Assembly (NCBI GenBank): GCA_009746045.1
Contig: RPFO01000312.1
Span: 1,241,323 to 1,273,822 of the forward strand
Reading direction: 5' to 3'
Length of the DNA stretch: 32,500 nucleotides
Source of the DNA: Mesostigma viride
Lineage: Eukaryota > Streptophyta > Mesostigmatophyceae > Mesostigmatales > Mesostigmataceae
Positions 1-9,094 of this stretch are shown here, in pieces. Each line of letters begins with the position of its first letter. Position 1 is the first letter of the stretch. Below the pieces are notes generated by a model. The model had not been told where the DNA came from and did no database searches. It saw only the letters and a list, made by a program, of their open reading frames with translations. Position numbers and translations under genes: made by a program.

Positions 1-131
1 AGAGCTCGTCACGCTCCTGTGTATGCTGCTGAGACCAGCTTGCCCGGCGCGCTTACCTGCCGCGCTTGCCTGCTGCTGCCGACAACTTGTGTGGGTGTGG
101 GTTCCATGCCGGGCTCCCCCTCTCCCCACAG

Positions 132-3100
132 GCCCGGCGACAGCTTTGCCCCCCCATCCACGCCGATGCACTACAGCGACAACCGGGAGTTCCCCCCGCA
201 GACGCCCGCACGCAACTACCCCCAGACGCCCATGCGGGAGTACCCTGGTGAGCCCCTGGTGGAGCGCAGGGGGCAGGCGCATGGGGGTGCAGGCATTCAG
301 GGCTGTGGGGCAGATCGCATGGGGGCTGGTAGTTAGGGGCACAGGGGACGCATCAGGTGGTTAGGGGTAATGCGGTGGTGGACCAACATTCGGTTTTTTC
401 TTGGAACCATGTTACCGTTCTCATGGAATATTCCGAGGCTGCGGTCTGCCCCCATGTGCCCAAGTGTCAACCGTGGCCCAAACGTCCCCTTGTGCCTGTG
501 TGCGCCCGTTTGTGCCTGTTTGCGCCTGTTTTCGCCTGTTTGTGCCTGCGTGCGCTTACTTTTGCCCCTGCTGGTGCCCCCCTCTTGTGCCCGCTGCGTG
601 TGCCCCGGCTTGTTGCCCCCTGCTTGCCTCTGTAGCGACGCCCGTCCACGAGGGCGGCATCCCCTCCACCCCTGTGCGGGACAGCTACAACGCAGGCACG
701 CCGATCGGGTACGCGTGACCGCTGTTGTCGTTGTCGTTGTCGTTGTCACTTGCTTGCTTGCTCTCTGTGTGAGTTGCGGTATATATTGCTGCTTGCTCTC
801 TGTGTGAGTTGCGGTATATATTGCTGCTTGCTCTCTGTGTGAGTTGCGGTATATATTGCTGCTTGCTCTCTGTGTGCGTTGCGGTATATATTTCTGCTTG
901 CTCTCTGTGTGCGTTGCGGTATATATTGCTGCTTGCTCTCTGTGTGCGTTGCGGTATATATTGCTGCTTGCTCTCTGTGTGCGTTGCGGTGGCACCAGCT
1001 GCGGCGGCTGTCTGCGCTCTGTGTCCGCGCCTGCGCCTGCGGGCACCAGGCAGCAGCGTCGCGGATCGGGCGACGCTGGATCCGCTATCCGTCATCTGGG
1101 ACCGTGCAGTCAGGTCTTGAAGCGATTCGACACGATGTAGGATGACGCGATGTAGGACGATGCGGCACGACGTGGCATGGGATACGTGTACCTGGCGTTG
1201 CGGGCGCGAGATGTTCCCGTAGGCGCGCCATGCATAAGGCAACACGAGTATAGTAGCAACACTAGTATCTAGGTGCGCCGTGCATGAAACAGTGTGATGG
1301 AGGCGCGCTGTGCATACAACTACACCAGGATGATGCATGGTGGCTGCGGGCCCCTTTTTCGCACAGCAGGGCCTATGTGCGGGCTAAGCCCCAAGCTGTA
1401 CACAGTTTGCGTACGTCCTTTGCATGAACTGCGGGCATCATGGTTATGGGTATGGGTAGTTATCATGAGCGAGAATCCTCCTTGGGGCCCCTGTCTTTCG
1501 TAAGGCAAGCGGGCCTGGCTTGCCATGCGCCACGTCCACAGCCTAGGCTTGTGCTCCGCTGCTGGTGCTGCCGTGCTCATGCTTCCCTGCACCATGTATG
1601 GTTGCCATCCACCGCCCCCTGTTGGCTGGTTTCTTTGTCCACCCAGCGGCCGCGACGCATGGGCGGCCACCCCCGGCGAGGCACCCACCCCCAACGTGGG
1701 CACGTACAGCGCCTACACTCCCTTCTCGCGCACCGAGGCTGCCTCAACGCCGCTGCCCGACGCGGTGAGGACTGGCCCTGTGCTTGTCGTCGTGCGTGCG
1801 TACTAACGGGGGTGGTGGCGGGTGGTCGTTTACTTGTTGGCGTGCGTGCAAGTGGGTGCGGTGGGGGGTACGAGGCTGCCCGGCGCGGCGAGGTGCATCC
1901 ACCGTGATGGGTGTGGGGTACCTTGTGGGTTTGCTTTGTGAGGGCAGGGTGTGTGTTTCTTGGGGTGGGGGTGGGATGGAGGGGTATTGAAAGGCCGCTC
2001 TTTTCTTTGGGGGGGGGGGGAGGGGAGGGGATCGTCTGCTTGTTTCGGAGTGTGGGCTTGTAGCGCGCTTGCGTGGGTGTCCTGAGCAACTGCTCTACAA
2101 GGCTGCCATGGCGAAGGATGCCAGCGCGGTGAGCGCGGATCTTGCGGGTGGGGGGTGGGGGGTGGGGGGTGGGGGGTGGGGGGTGGGGGGTGGGGGGTGG
2201 GGGGTGGGGGTGGGGGGGTGGGGGGGTGGGGGTGGGGGTGGGGGGTGGGGGGGTGGGGGGTGGGGGGGTGGGGGGGTGGGGGGTGGGGGGTGGGGGATGG
2301 GGGTGGGGGGGGAGGGGTTTCCATGCTTCTTTTGATGTTGTGGGGCTGGGTGGGCACACTGGGAGGACAAAAGGGCCGCGTGGGGCAGGTCCTGGCTCTG
2401 GTTGTCTTTCTCTGCTGGCGGCATCTCACCGTCGTCTGGTTGCCGTCATAAGGCTCGCCCCACCTGTAAGCGTCGCCCCACCTGTAAGCCTCGCCCCGCC
2501 TTTAAGCGTCGCTGCCACTCTCTCGCCTTTGTATCGTCACCGCGATGTGCCGGGCTGATGTTCCGGGTTGTGCGGTATTGCTGCCAGCCGGGGAAGCAGA
2601 ACGGCTGCTTGCATGCGGCCATGCTTTTCCTTCTGTAACTCAACACTTAGTGTCGGCATGACGATCGCTTGGGGCTCATCGATCGCGGATCTGTTGTCCA
2701 CTCATTCCATGGAATATTCCATCTCGATTGCCATTGGCTCGCATGGCAGGGCCTGGCCGCCACCCCTGGCACCCGCGTATTTGATGCGCCCACCCCCGGC
2801 AACTGGAGCGCGCCCTCCCCCGGTACCGCGCTCTACCACCAGCCCACACCCGCGCAGGACGGTGGGTGCACCGCTGCCGCCTGCCCTCGTCTTTGCGTGC
2901 CCTGTTTTTACCGCCACTGGATGTTCCCAGTTTTAACTACTAGCCCTTTTTCTACCGTGCTATCAGGGTAGCGGTGCACACGGTCAAGGTGTGTGTGTGG
3001 GGGGGTTTGGGGGAGTACCAAGACTTGCTTGGGTTGCAATTCCAGCATGCTGTGTCAAGCGTCCCAGCCAGGGATCCCAGCCAGCGACACCTGACTGCTG

Positions 3101-5739
3101 GCAAACCTGTCGGTGATTGAAACCTTTTGGGCCGAATGGCTACTTGCTGTCCCACTTGCGCCACACTTGGGCATGGCCACCAACCCGTGGCTGTACTGAC
3201 AGCGGTAATCATCAGCCTACCTATCGCCCTGCCCCTGCTGTCGGTGCCCTACTTAGCCCTTGGCCTCACGGATTCCTTTGCCTTCATTCTCCCTGTGCCC
3301 TTTGTGTTCCTCTGTCTGCCCTTACTGGTCTGTTTGGCCGCGGGATGCAACAGGCACGGCGGCCACCCCCTACACGCCGGGGCCGACAACGCCAGGTGGC
3401 GCCAACCTGGCGTATCACACGGCGACGCCAGGGACACCTGGTGGTGGCGGCGTGCCGTCCACGCCCGGACTAGGTGCGTCCCCTTTTGTGTCACATGGCC
3501 GGGGCCAGCTTTTGTATCCCTTCCCACCTTGCCAGCATTCCTCTGCCTGCCTGGTAGAGTAGTATGCTGCCTAGACATGCCTGCCTGCATTAAATTAAAT
3601 TAAATTAAATTATAACATGTCTCCGTTGGGAGATCATGTAGCACATATTCCAGGTTTGATGGGTGGTGTGGAGGAAGCCGCGTAATCGAACTAACCTAAC
3701 TCTAAGCTATATCTAGTCTAGAAAAGCCTATCTACTCTACTCATCAAAACGGCTCCTCCGTTTGGGGGGAGGCGGCTTGCCCACAGGGGCTGGCGTGTGC
3801 GCCTTGACAATCTTCTTCCACCGCGTCTTGTCTTGCATGGCAGTCCAAAGACGGGAGAGAGAGTGGATGCGGTACTCAAACTGGGCTGGGACCACTAGGT
3901 CGTCCAGCAACATCTGGGTATAGGTCATGGCATGTTTCCCTACCTTTTTAGGAATGTTCTTGGGGCCAGGCCAGGTCAAAATGTGCCGCCCCGGTTGGCC
4001 GAGCCGCTGGGGACCGGCCAGACCAAGGGCGGTGTCGACCTGGCTGGTGCGAGCAAGATGTCCTACAAATGCTATCCTACGCTGTCTAATCTCGTCCGAA
4101 ATACGCGGCATACCGTGATACAAAGACTCTAAGGACCTACGCTGAGAAAACCCGACATTCAGGACCTGTCGGAGCATCCGGGTGACCGTGCCGTCTAGCT
4201 TGGCTGCCAGGGTTGCCGTGAGTGTCCATGCCTCGGCGCCATACGTGAGCACCGTGAGGACGAGGACCTTGAAGAGCATGCGCTTGCGGTGCTCGTCCAG
4301 GCCCTTGGAGCGCCAGTAGGTGTTGAGCGAACGGAGCTTGGAAAGGCCGATGCGGGTGTCCACATCGTCGGCAGTGTCCGGAAGCCAACTCCCCAACAGC
4401 TTGAAGCGGTCGCGGAGTGGGACCTCCGTCCCGTCTAGCAGGCGCGGCAGCGGTGGGCGACTGGAGGCCCCAATCACCATCGCCTCAGTTTTGACACTAA
4501 TCTCCAACCCCACCGCCCTCGCCTCCAGGCCCAGACAGTCCAGCCAGGTCTGAATGTGCTCGGGGCGCGCGATGAGGGTGGTGTCGTCCGCATAAATCAG
4601 GTCAGCCAGGCGGAAACCCGTGCTAACCCCGCCGTGCCCACGCTCGTTAAGGATGTCCAAGCCTGGCTCGAACCCCTTAAGAGCAGTAAAGCGCGCACGT
4701 GCCTGGCGCATGACGTGGTCCACGACAATAATGAACAGGTATGGAGACAGGACACAACCTTGCCACACCCCGTGGTGAAGGGGGAATGGTGGGGTGGTGC
4801 CTTCCGCAGTCCGCACTACTGCCTGCATTGCTAATATATAATATGCTATTTATTCACCTGAATTTCCTACCCCACCCTCCACTCCACTCGCCTGTCTCCA
4901 CGTATGTTTCTTGTACAGACGTCGACGCCTCCTCCCCCTGGCCACACCCTGGCATCCAGGTTGTCAACATCGCAGCAGGGGACAAGCTGGGCCTGATCGT
5001 CAGCGTGCAGCCGGTATGGGCCAACTGCATCATTATCGGGATTCGTCTGGGTCGCATCGCATTGTGTTGGTGGAACATGGGGCTACTTTCAAGATTGTTG
5101 CGAGAACCATGTGCGTGCCCATGTGCAACAATGGTCTGGCGGACGTGCCAGGGACATCCAGGAACATGCTGCCGAGTTCGGAGCCGTCTCTCGCAGCCTT
5201 GCCACCCACTACATGCCTTAGGTGTCAACCTCATTCTGCCTGATTGCCCCTAGTGCTTTGTCATGGTGAGGCTGGACGCACATTCACCTATTTTCTTTGC
5301 GTTGTGCTGCGGTCTATTCAGTCAACATGATGACCTGATCAAGCACCCCATATCTGCTGCATCAACCATCATATTTCTGTTGTGTTCAAACTAATGCGTT
5401 GCGTCCTTGTGTATCCGTAGCAGTGCCTTGCTATGTGCATTCTCATCCTGCCTGCCCGTATTTTTGGCGTTTGTTCCATGTCTCCCATCGGGCGCACAGG
5501 ACGGCATGGTCGTGTTTGCGCCCATGGACAAGCGCGACGATGAGATGACCGTGTCCGCCTACTCGCTCGAGCCGGTAAAGCCCAAGAAGCATGACCACGT
5601 CATCATTTTACGCGGCGAGAAGCAGCACTCTAAGGGCAAGCTCATCGGCATTGATGGCAAGGATGGCATCGTCAAGCTGGACAACAACTTGGACATTAAG
5701 ATCCTGGACATGAGCAACCTGGGCCGGCTGGTATCATGA
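132..5739 (+). CDS. SPT5: Transcription elongation factor SPT5, C-terminal part (5' end outside window)
   Basis: Spliced gene. The exons I can support are 132-247, 636-708, 1647-1764, 2750-2861, 3354-3473, 4919-5013 and 5500-5739, all with GT-AG introns and matching phases (entry phase 2, then 1, 2, 0, 1, 1, 0), giving about 290 residues to the TGA at 5737. The first five exons encode a Pro/Thr/Tyr/Gly-rich region with more than twenty TP or SP dipeptides (for example STPMHYSD, PQTPMREYP, ATPGEAPTPN), typical of the Spt5 C-terminal repeat region phosphorylated by CDK9-type kinases. The last two exons encode a KOW-type domain: GIQVVNI, KLGLIVSVQPDG, then KLIGIDGKDGIVKLDNN and LDIKILDMSNLGRLVS, which matches the plant and animal SPT5 C-terminus. 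Spt5 with Spt4 forms DSIF, which clamps RNA polymerase II during elongation in the nucleus. The NGN and earlier KOW domains must lie upstream. The fifth-to-sixth exon intron holds an antisense LINE fragment. Identity is confident; exon edges are inferred from phase and splice consensus. Confidence 0.9.
754..990 (+). repeat. 35-bp minisatellite in SPT5 intron 2
   Basis: Seven tandem copies of a 35-bp unit containing GCTTGCTCTCTGTGTG and GCGGTATATATTGCT, with the CTCTCTGTGTG block recurring at 761, 796, 831, 866, 901, 936 and 971. The first copies have GAGTTGCGG and the later ones GCGTTGCGG. The array lies 50 bp after the 5' splice site of the 636-708 exon and keeps several reading frames open by chance; no protein is implied. 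Confidence 0.95.
2146..2312 (+). repeat. G-rich GGGGGGT/GGGGGT microsatellite in SPT5 intron 3
   Basis: About 165 bp made almost only of G runs of 5-7 separated by single T (units such as GGTGGGG). It lies on the sense strand of SPT5 in the intron between 1764 and 2750, so the pre-mRNA would contain the G-runs and could form G-quadruplexes. It is followed at about 2455-2515 by three copies of a 19-bp unit around CGCCCCACCTGTAAG, which holds two intronic TGTAA motifs. Confidence 0.9.
3616..3638 (-). other. 3'-terminal hairpin of LINE copy A (family 1)
   Basis: In the element's sense (minus) strand: lower stem CATG/CATG, one bulged A on the 5' arm, upper stem TCTCC/GGAGA, loop CAAC. It sits directly before the pentamer tail, the place where stringent-type LINE reverse transcriptases recognise their RNA. 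Confidence 0.75.
3737..4818 (-). pseudogene. LINE reverse transcriptase, C-terminal fragment (copy A)
   Basis: About 360 open codons on the minus strand, ending at the TGA at 3737-3739. Visible RT motifs in order: GVWQGCVLSPYLF (RT block 4), LIYADDTTLIA (catalytic YADD), GLEISVKTEAM (block 6), FKLLGSWLP (block 7), then the usual LINE post-RT segment LTYGAEAWTL and RRIAFVGHLART, and a basic C-terminus ending PPPPKRRSRFDE. The N-terminal endonuclease and the RT blocks that hold the first catalytic aspartate are missing, so it cannot be active. It has no frameshift, which suggests a fairly recent insertion. An apparent ATG at its 5' end lies in the target-site duplication and is not a native start. 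Confidence 0.9.
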
Positions 5740-6343
5740 GTCATTAGGCCGGATGGTCTCTTAGGCTTACTCAGTCCGGCTGTTCCCATACTACCTTACG
5801 TAGGCTGTGCCATGAGCAGTGTTTTCAGGCAGTGTCATGGGCATGTCGTGTTGCAAGAATGGCATGATGGGCCTTTTGTATCGGATGAAATCTTGCAGAC
5901 GTCCGATTCTCCGCTTCTTAGCCACGATTGAAGTTGCATTGTAAAGTTGGTTGGTCTCGCCTGCCTTGGTTGCCCCTTGAGACTACCTTCGGATTGTCTA
6001 TAAATAGCTATAAATCGGGCACATGACATGTGGGGAACGTGGGTGGGACCAGCGGAGTTTCGGCACCAAATAAAGACAATAATAAAATTATAAGTAGCAT
6101 GCATGTCAGATGTCTGATGCGTGCGTTCAGACAATGCTAAAACGCGGCAAAAAGCCCTAACTAATAGCACTGCAGATAGACAACCACATGGTTCATTGAG
6201 AATGACTAATTGAGACCGACATAAGAAAACAGCCCTGCATGTGAAAGAGGAACGACGCGTACCGTGAAGAAAAGAATCTCCATGGCAGGCAAGGATTAAG
6301 CCAACTAATACATGTACTTCGAGTATATCGGAGTTTAACTTAC
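5740..6343. other. SPT5 3' UTR and spacer
   Basis: No gene recognised in these 600 bases. TGTAA at 5940-5944, 200 bp after the SPT5 stop, fits the poly(A) signal used by chlorophyte algae. The rest is ordinary unique DNA of lower GC up to the target duplication of LINE copy B at 6344. Confidence 0.5.
5940..5944 (+). terminator. Putative SPT5 poly(A) signal TGTAA
   Basis: First TGTAA downstream of the SPT5 stop codon. TGTAA is the common polyadenylation signal in green algae; the assignment rests on that assumption about the lineage. Confidence 0.4.
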
Positions 6344-6377
6344 ATTAGAAGTATTAATAAGTTAATTAATTAATGGA

Positions 6378-6396
6378 CACGTGACTGCGTCACGTG
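6378..6396 (-). other. 3'-terminal hairpin of LINE copy B (family 2)
   Basis: Perfect inverted repeat CACGTGAC / GTCACGTG around a 3-nt loop (GCA in element sense), directly before the TTAAT tail. The same 19 bases recur at 6890-6908 and 25461-25479. Confidence 0.8.
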
Positions 6397-6790
6397 AAAT
6401 AAGTCCTCAGTGGGAGGGGAACATGGGATGGAATGGATGGTGTAAGCTATCTAGGTCCTAGTTACAGGGTTGTGGGCACCGCGGCCCGAATCGCTATATG
6501 AATGCCATACGCGGTCACACGCGGAGCCCCCACAGACTTGGGGGTGGTCTCCTTCATCACTATTTGCCATCTATCCTTGCGTACCCAGGTGAGGACATAT
6601 CGCCCAGGCTGGGCGGGCTTGGTGCCAGCTAGTCTATCTGATGTGTCTACCTGATCTGTGCGGGCCAGGTGCCCGGCGAGGCCCAGGCGCCTGTGCCTAA
6701 TCATGTGGGAAACATAGGGCAAATCAGCGTACAAATCCTCATTACTAATGTGCAAACCAAAGGGGATGTTGAGGGCCTTGCGCAGCATCT

Positions 6791-6924
6791 GTGGCCTGCC
6801 CACCTGCGGCAGTGAGAGAAGCTAGGGCGCCCTCCCTCCTTCTCACAGTGTATATAGGGTTGAAGGTTCCTTTACTCTGTATTGGCACCCACGTGACGCA
6901 GTCACGTGCTTATTAATTAATTAA
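6791..6924 (+). mobile_element. Short SINE-like element nested in LINE copy B
   Basis: A 134-bp insertion bounded by a 13-bp duplication TTGCGCAGCATCT (6778-6790 and 6925-6937). It lies in the opposite orientation to its host element, ends in the family 2 hairpin (6890-6908) and carries a TTATTAATTAATTAA tail. Upstream of the hairpin it shows no RT coding and no resemblance to the copy B 3' UTR. I could not find convincing pol III A and B boxes, so it may be a SINE or an internally rearranged LINE derivative. It must be younger than copy B. Confidence 0.82.
6890..6908 (+). other. Family 2 hairpin of the nested element
   Basis: CACGTGACGCAGTCACGTG: 8-bp stem, GCA loop, identical to the 3' hairpins of copies B and E, followed by the TTAAT tail. 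Confidence 0.8.
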
Positions 6925-7606
6925 TTGCGCAGCATCTTGGTGACGTTGCCGTCGAGCTAGTCGTTGCTCCAGCTCCTGCGTCAGTGTCCAGGTCTCGGCG
7001 CCGTAGGTCAGGATCGTCAGAATGACGACCTTGAAGAGGTCACGCGTGACGATCCGGGGTAGGGCGGGGTTGCTCCACCAGCGGCGGTGGTCATGGAGGT
7101 GCGCCCACGCCATGCCGATCCGTGTCGTCAGGTCGTCCTCGCAGTCGGGAAGCCAACTGCCGAGCAGCTTGAAGCGGCCTGAAGTAGGGTAGTTGACCTC
7201 GGTGTCGTCTAAGAGGCGGAGTGTGGGTGGGGGCCCTGCCATGCCGAGGGCCAGGGCCTCCGTTTTGGGGCTGATTTCTAGACCAACCGCCCGAGCCTCG
7301 AGCGCCAGGCAGTCCAGCCAAAGTTGGGCAGACTCCGGCTTCTCGATGAGCGTGATGTCGTCGGCATAAATGAGGTCAGCTAGTAAATTCTGCTTGTTAG
7401 TCGGCCCCCCTTCTCCAAGCTCGTTCTTGATCGCTAGGCCAGGGGCACGGCCTGCAATGCTAGCAAAGCGAGCACGTGCCTGGCGCATAACATAATCCAC
7501 TACAATAATAAACAGGTACGGCAACAGGACGCAACCCTGCCAGACGCCGGTCTGCAGTGGACATGGCGGGGTAAAGCCGTGTTGAGTGCGCACCGATTAG
7601 AAGTAT

Positions 7607-7809
7607 ACATACTACTATATAAATATTACTTCATACTACTACATAAATATTGAGATTCAGACCGCCCCGTGGTCGGCCCGCACGTGGTCCTCGTATTGGC
7701 GACAGCGCCTGTCACTCGCCCTCACTCGCACCGTGGCTGATGTGTTATTCCGCCGCACCCGGGCCGACTTTGTCACGACCCATGCGGTCTAGATCCCTCC
7801 CAGGCCTGC
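7607..7809. other. Unassigned spacer between LINE copies B and C
   Basis: No gene seen. It begins with two near copies of a 24-bp AT-rich unit (CATACTACTAyATAAATATT, 7608-7655), then GC-rich sequence up to the duplication flanking copy C. Confidence 0.4.
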
Positions 7810-7821
7810 ATGGTGGGCCGG

Positions 7822-8025
7822 CCCCGTGATGTTAGACGCCGCAAGGCCCGCACCTTCAAAGAACAGCTAGTAGAGGACATGGGGGGCCTAGGCCTCTCCG
7901 TGATTTGGAAGAAGATGATGGACAAGGCCAAGTGGGCCCAGGTCATAGAGGACAACGAGCCCCCCCCTGTGGGGAAGCGCCCGCGTGTGCAAACCCGCGG
8001 GAGGCACGCCAGACAGCTCCCCTAG
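7822..8025 (+). pseudogene. LINE protein C-terminal tail (copy C)
   Basis: Open to the TAG at 8023-8025, about 67 residues. It aligns only with the last part of the copy A protein: the W-x-x-M-x-D-K-x-x-W core and the proline/arginine-rich end. The ATG at 7810 lies in the target-site duplication, so it is not a native start. Confidence 0.75.
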
Positions 8026-8160
8026 GGTAGCGTGATGCTGTTTAGATAGATGTTGTAGTTAGTGATGCTGTTAGATAGATGTTGTAGGTAGCTGATGTAG
8101 ATAGATTAGACCGGTAGGACTGTTTGCACCCATCCATCCATCTATCGGGGTTAATGCTCC

Positions 8161-8181
8161 GTGCCTCCCCAACGGGAGCAC
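8161..8181 (+). other. 3'-terminal hairpin of LINE copy C (family 1)
   Basis: Lower stem GTGC/GCAC, one bulged C on the 5' arm, upper stem TCCC/GGGA, loop CAAC. Same architecture as 3616-3638 with compensating base changes. Confidence 0.75.
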
Positions 8182-8212
8182 GAGTCTAATTAATTAATTA
8201 ATGGTGGGCCGG

Positions 8213-8734
8213 GCCGGCCGGCAGCGATGTTGCTGCGTGTCTTAGTTTTGCGATGTAGTTAGTTGTACCTTGTGCAGCTGGCGTGATCCTTGGATGTCCG
8301 TGTCAGATTCGTATTAATTTCTTCAGGGTTCTTCTCCTTTTCGGGTTTTTCCTTATGTTGCATGCACATCTCACCTCCGTAATCTATCATTCTCAATGAA
8401 TAAATATTGAGAAAACTTTCCAAGGCAAGAGCGAACAACGCAAGAAAAAGTATTTGACCGAGACAGCATGGGTAAAGCCCAGCTTGGACATAACACTTTT
8501 TCCCCCCCAAAGCCGGGTCCGGTAGAACGCATCCCCACCGGTGGAAACCCAAAAGGAAGAAACACAGACTAGCAATTATAACAACCCAGCAAACAGCCAG
8601 GCGCCAGCCAACCACCAGAACCCAGTAAGGCTTGACGCCACGGCGGACCAGGGTGACTGAAGGGGGGGGCCGCCCAGGCTGCCCCGCCTGCGCTCGGGGT
8701 AAGGACCCTCACCCTTAAGGCGGAGCCAAGGCCT
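8213..8734. other. Spacer between LINE copies C and D
   Basis: No gene I can support. A minus-strand open frame at 8259-8615 has hydrophobic stretches but no recognisable motif and no context. A short GC-rich segment at 8640-8734 precedes the duplication flanking copy D. Confidence 0.35.
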
Positions 8735-8748
8735 ACTGTGATGGCCAA

Positions 8749-9080
8749 TTAATTAATTAATTAATTAATTATCAACATCACTCCGTTGGGAGTCAATGTA
8801 GCACATATCCCTGAGAAGGGGCATATGGCTTTAAATACATCCTAGGCTACTTCATGCAAGGGTGGGAATGTAAGCAACACTTGCTCTAGGTGCCGCAAGG
8901 GCACCGGCACCACCATGCTGTCTCAGGTTCAACCCAGCTAAGGGGATCCTGGCACGGGGGAGGAAGATCATCATGGCTATGCAAGGGCTAGGGCATGGCT
9001 TCTCGACAGAGAGCATCTCTCTGCATGGCATAGCATGGCTAAGTTCTTAATGCAACATCCATGGGGGTCCCATTATAGAC
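8749..9080 (-). mobile_element. SINE-like element (copy D) with a LINE family 1 3' end
   Basis: A 332-bp insertion bounded by a 14-bp duplication ACTGTGATGGCCAA (8735-8748 and 9081-9094). In minus orientation its last 45 bases before the tail resemble LINE copy A (ATATGTGCTACAT, then the CAAC-loop hairpin at 8775-8799, then an ATTA-repeat tail). The remaining roughly 280 bases share nothing I can see with the LINEs and have no RT coding. This is the expected make-up of a SINE mobilised by a partner LINE. A GTTCAACCC match to a pol III B box lies on the wrong strand, so the promoter is unproven. Confidence 0.8.
8775..8799 (-). other. 3'-terminal hairpin of copy D (family 1)
   Basis: In element sense: lower stem ACAT/ATGT, internal TG on the 5' side and G on the 3' side, upper stem ACTCC/GGAGT, loop CAAC, directly before the ATTA-repeat tail. 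Confidence 0.72.
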
Positions 9081-9094
9081 ACTGTGATGGCCAA

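Larger units (their letters stand above)
3592..4818 (-). mobile_element. 5'-truncated LINE (copy A) inside SPT5 intron 6
   Basis: Non-LTR retrotransposon fragment, antisense to SPT5, flanked by an 11-bp target-site duplication CTGCCTGCATT (3581-3591 and 4819-4829). Reading the minus strand it starts inside the reverse transcriptase, runs through the RT C-terminus and the post-RT region, then a short 3' UTR, a bulged hairpin with a CAAC loop (3616-3638) and a tail of ATTTA-type pentamers (3592-3611). The whole unit sits between the SPT5 splice sites at 3473 and 4919, so it should be removed by splicing. The duplication proves insertion by target-primed reverse transcription; the clade (L2/RTE-like?) is not decided here. 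Confidence 0.9.
6355..7595 (-). mobile_element. 5'-truncated LINE (copy B) with a nested insertion
   Basis: Minus-strand non-LTR element flanked by an 11-bp duplication ATTAGAAGTAT (6344-6354 and 7596-7606). Its 5' end lies at the same homologous RT position as copy A. Its 3' UTR ends in a perfect hairpin (6378-6396) and a TTAATTAATTAA tail, unlike copy A, so it belongs to a second family. A 134-bp element interrupts it at 6791-6924; without that and its 13-bp duplication the sequence reads from the RT straight into the post-RT region. Confidence 0.9.
6462..7595 (-). pseudogene. LINE reverse transcriptase fragment (copy B), interrupted
   Basis: Two open pieces on the minus strand. 7595-6913 has GVWQGCVLLPYLF, LIYADDITLIEKPE, GLEISPKTEAL and LTYGAETWTL; 6803-6462 has MLRKALNIPFG, RRLGLAGHLART and a C-terminus ending near GAPRVTA. 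A small frameshift near 6955 (extra bases after the residues EQRLA) precedes the nested insertion, so the gene is broken twice. Aligned by eye to copy A it is clearly homologous but strongly diverged. The N-terminal RT blocks and the endonuclease are absent. Confidence 0.88.
7822..8200 (+). mobile_element. Strongly 5'-truncated LINE (copy C)
   Basis: Plus-strand 3' end of a LINE bounded by a 12-bp duplication ATGGTGGGCCGG (7810-7821 and 8201-8212). It encodes only the C-terminal tail of the LINE protein (7822-8025; IWKKMMDKAKWAQVI and PPPVGKRPR match LWTAMQDKTRWKKIV and APVGKPPPP of copy A). The 3' UTR has repeats of TTAGATAGATGTTGTAG, then a bulged hairpin with a CAAC loop (8161-8181) and a TAATTAATTAATTA tail. 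Same 3' hairpin family as copy A but with different stem bases. Confidence 0.85.

Noticed and set aside
2069-2558. Gly/Trp/Val-rich frames
   Set aside because: Translations of the GGGGGT array in SPT5 intron 3.
5058-5243. Possible extra SPT5 exon (IVLVEHGATFKIVART)
   Set aside because: Joining 5013 directly to 5500 gives a complete KOW sequence (SVQPDGMVVFAP) with perfect phase; an added exon would interrupt the domain.
8925-8945. Pol III B box GTTCAACCC in copy D
   Set aside because: It is on the strand opposite to the element's tail, so it cannot be the SINE promoter in the expected orientation.
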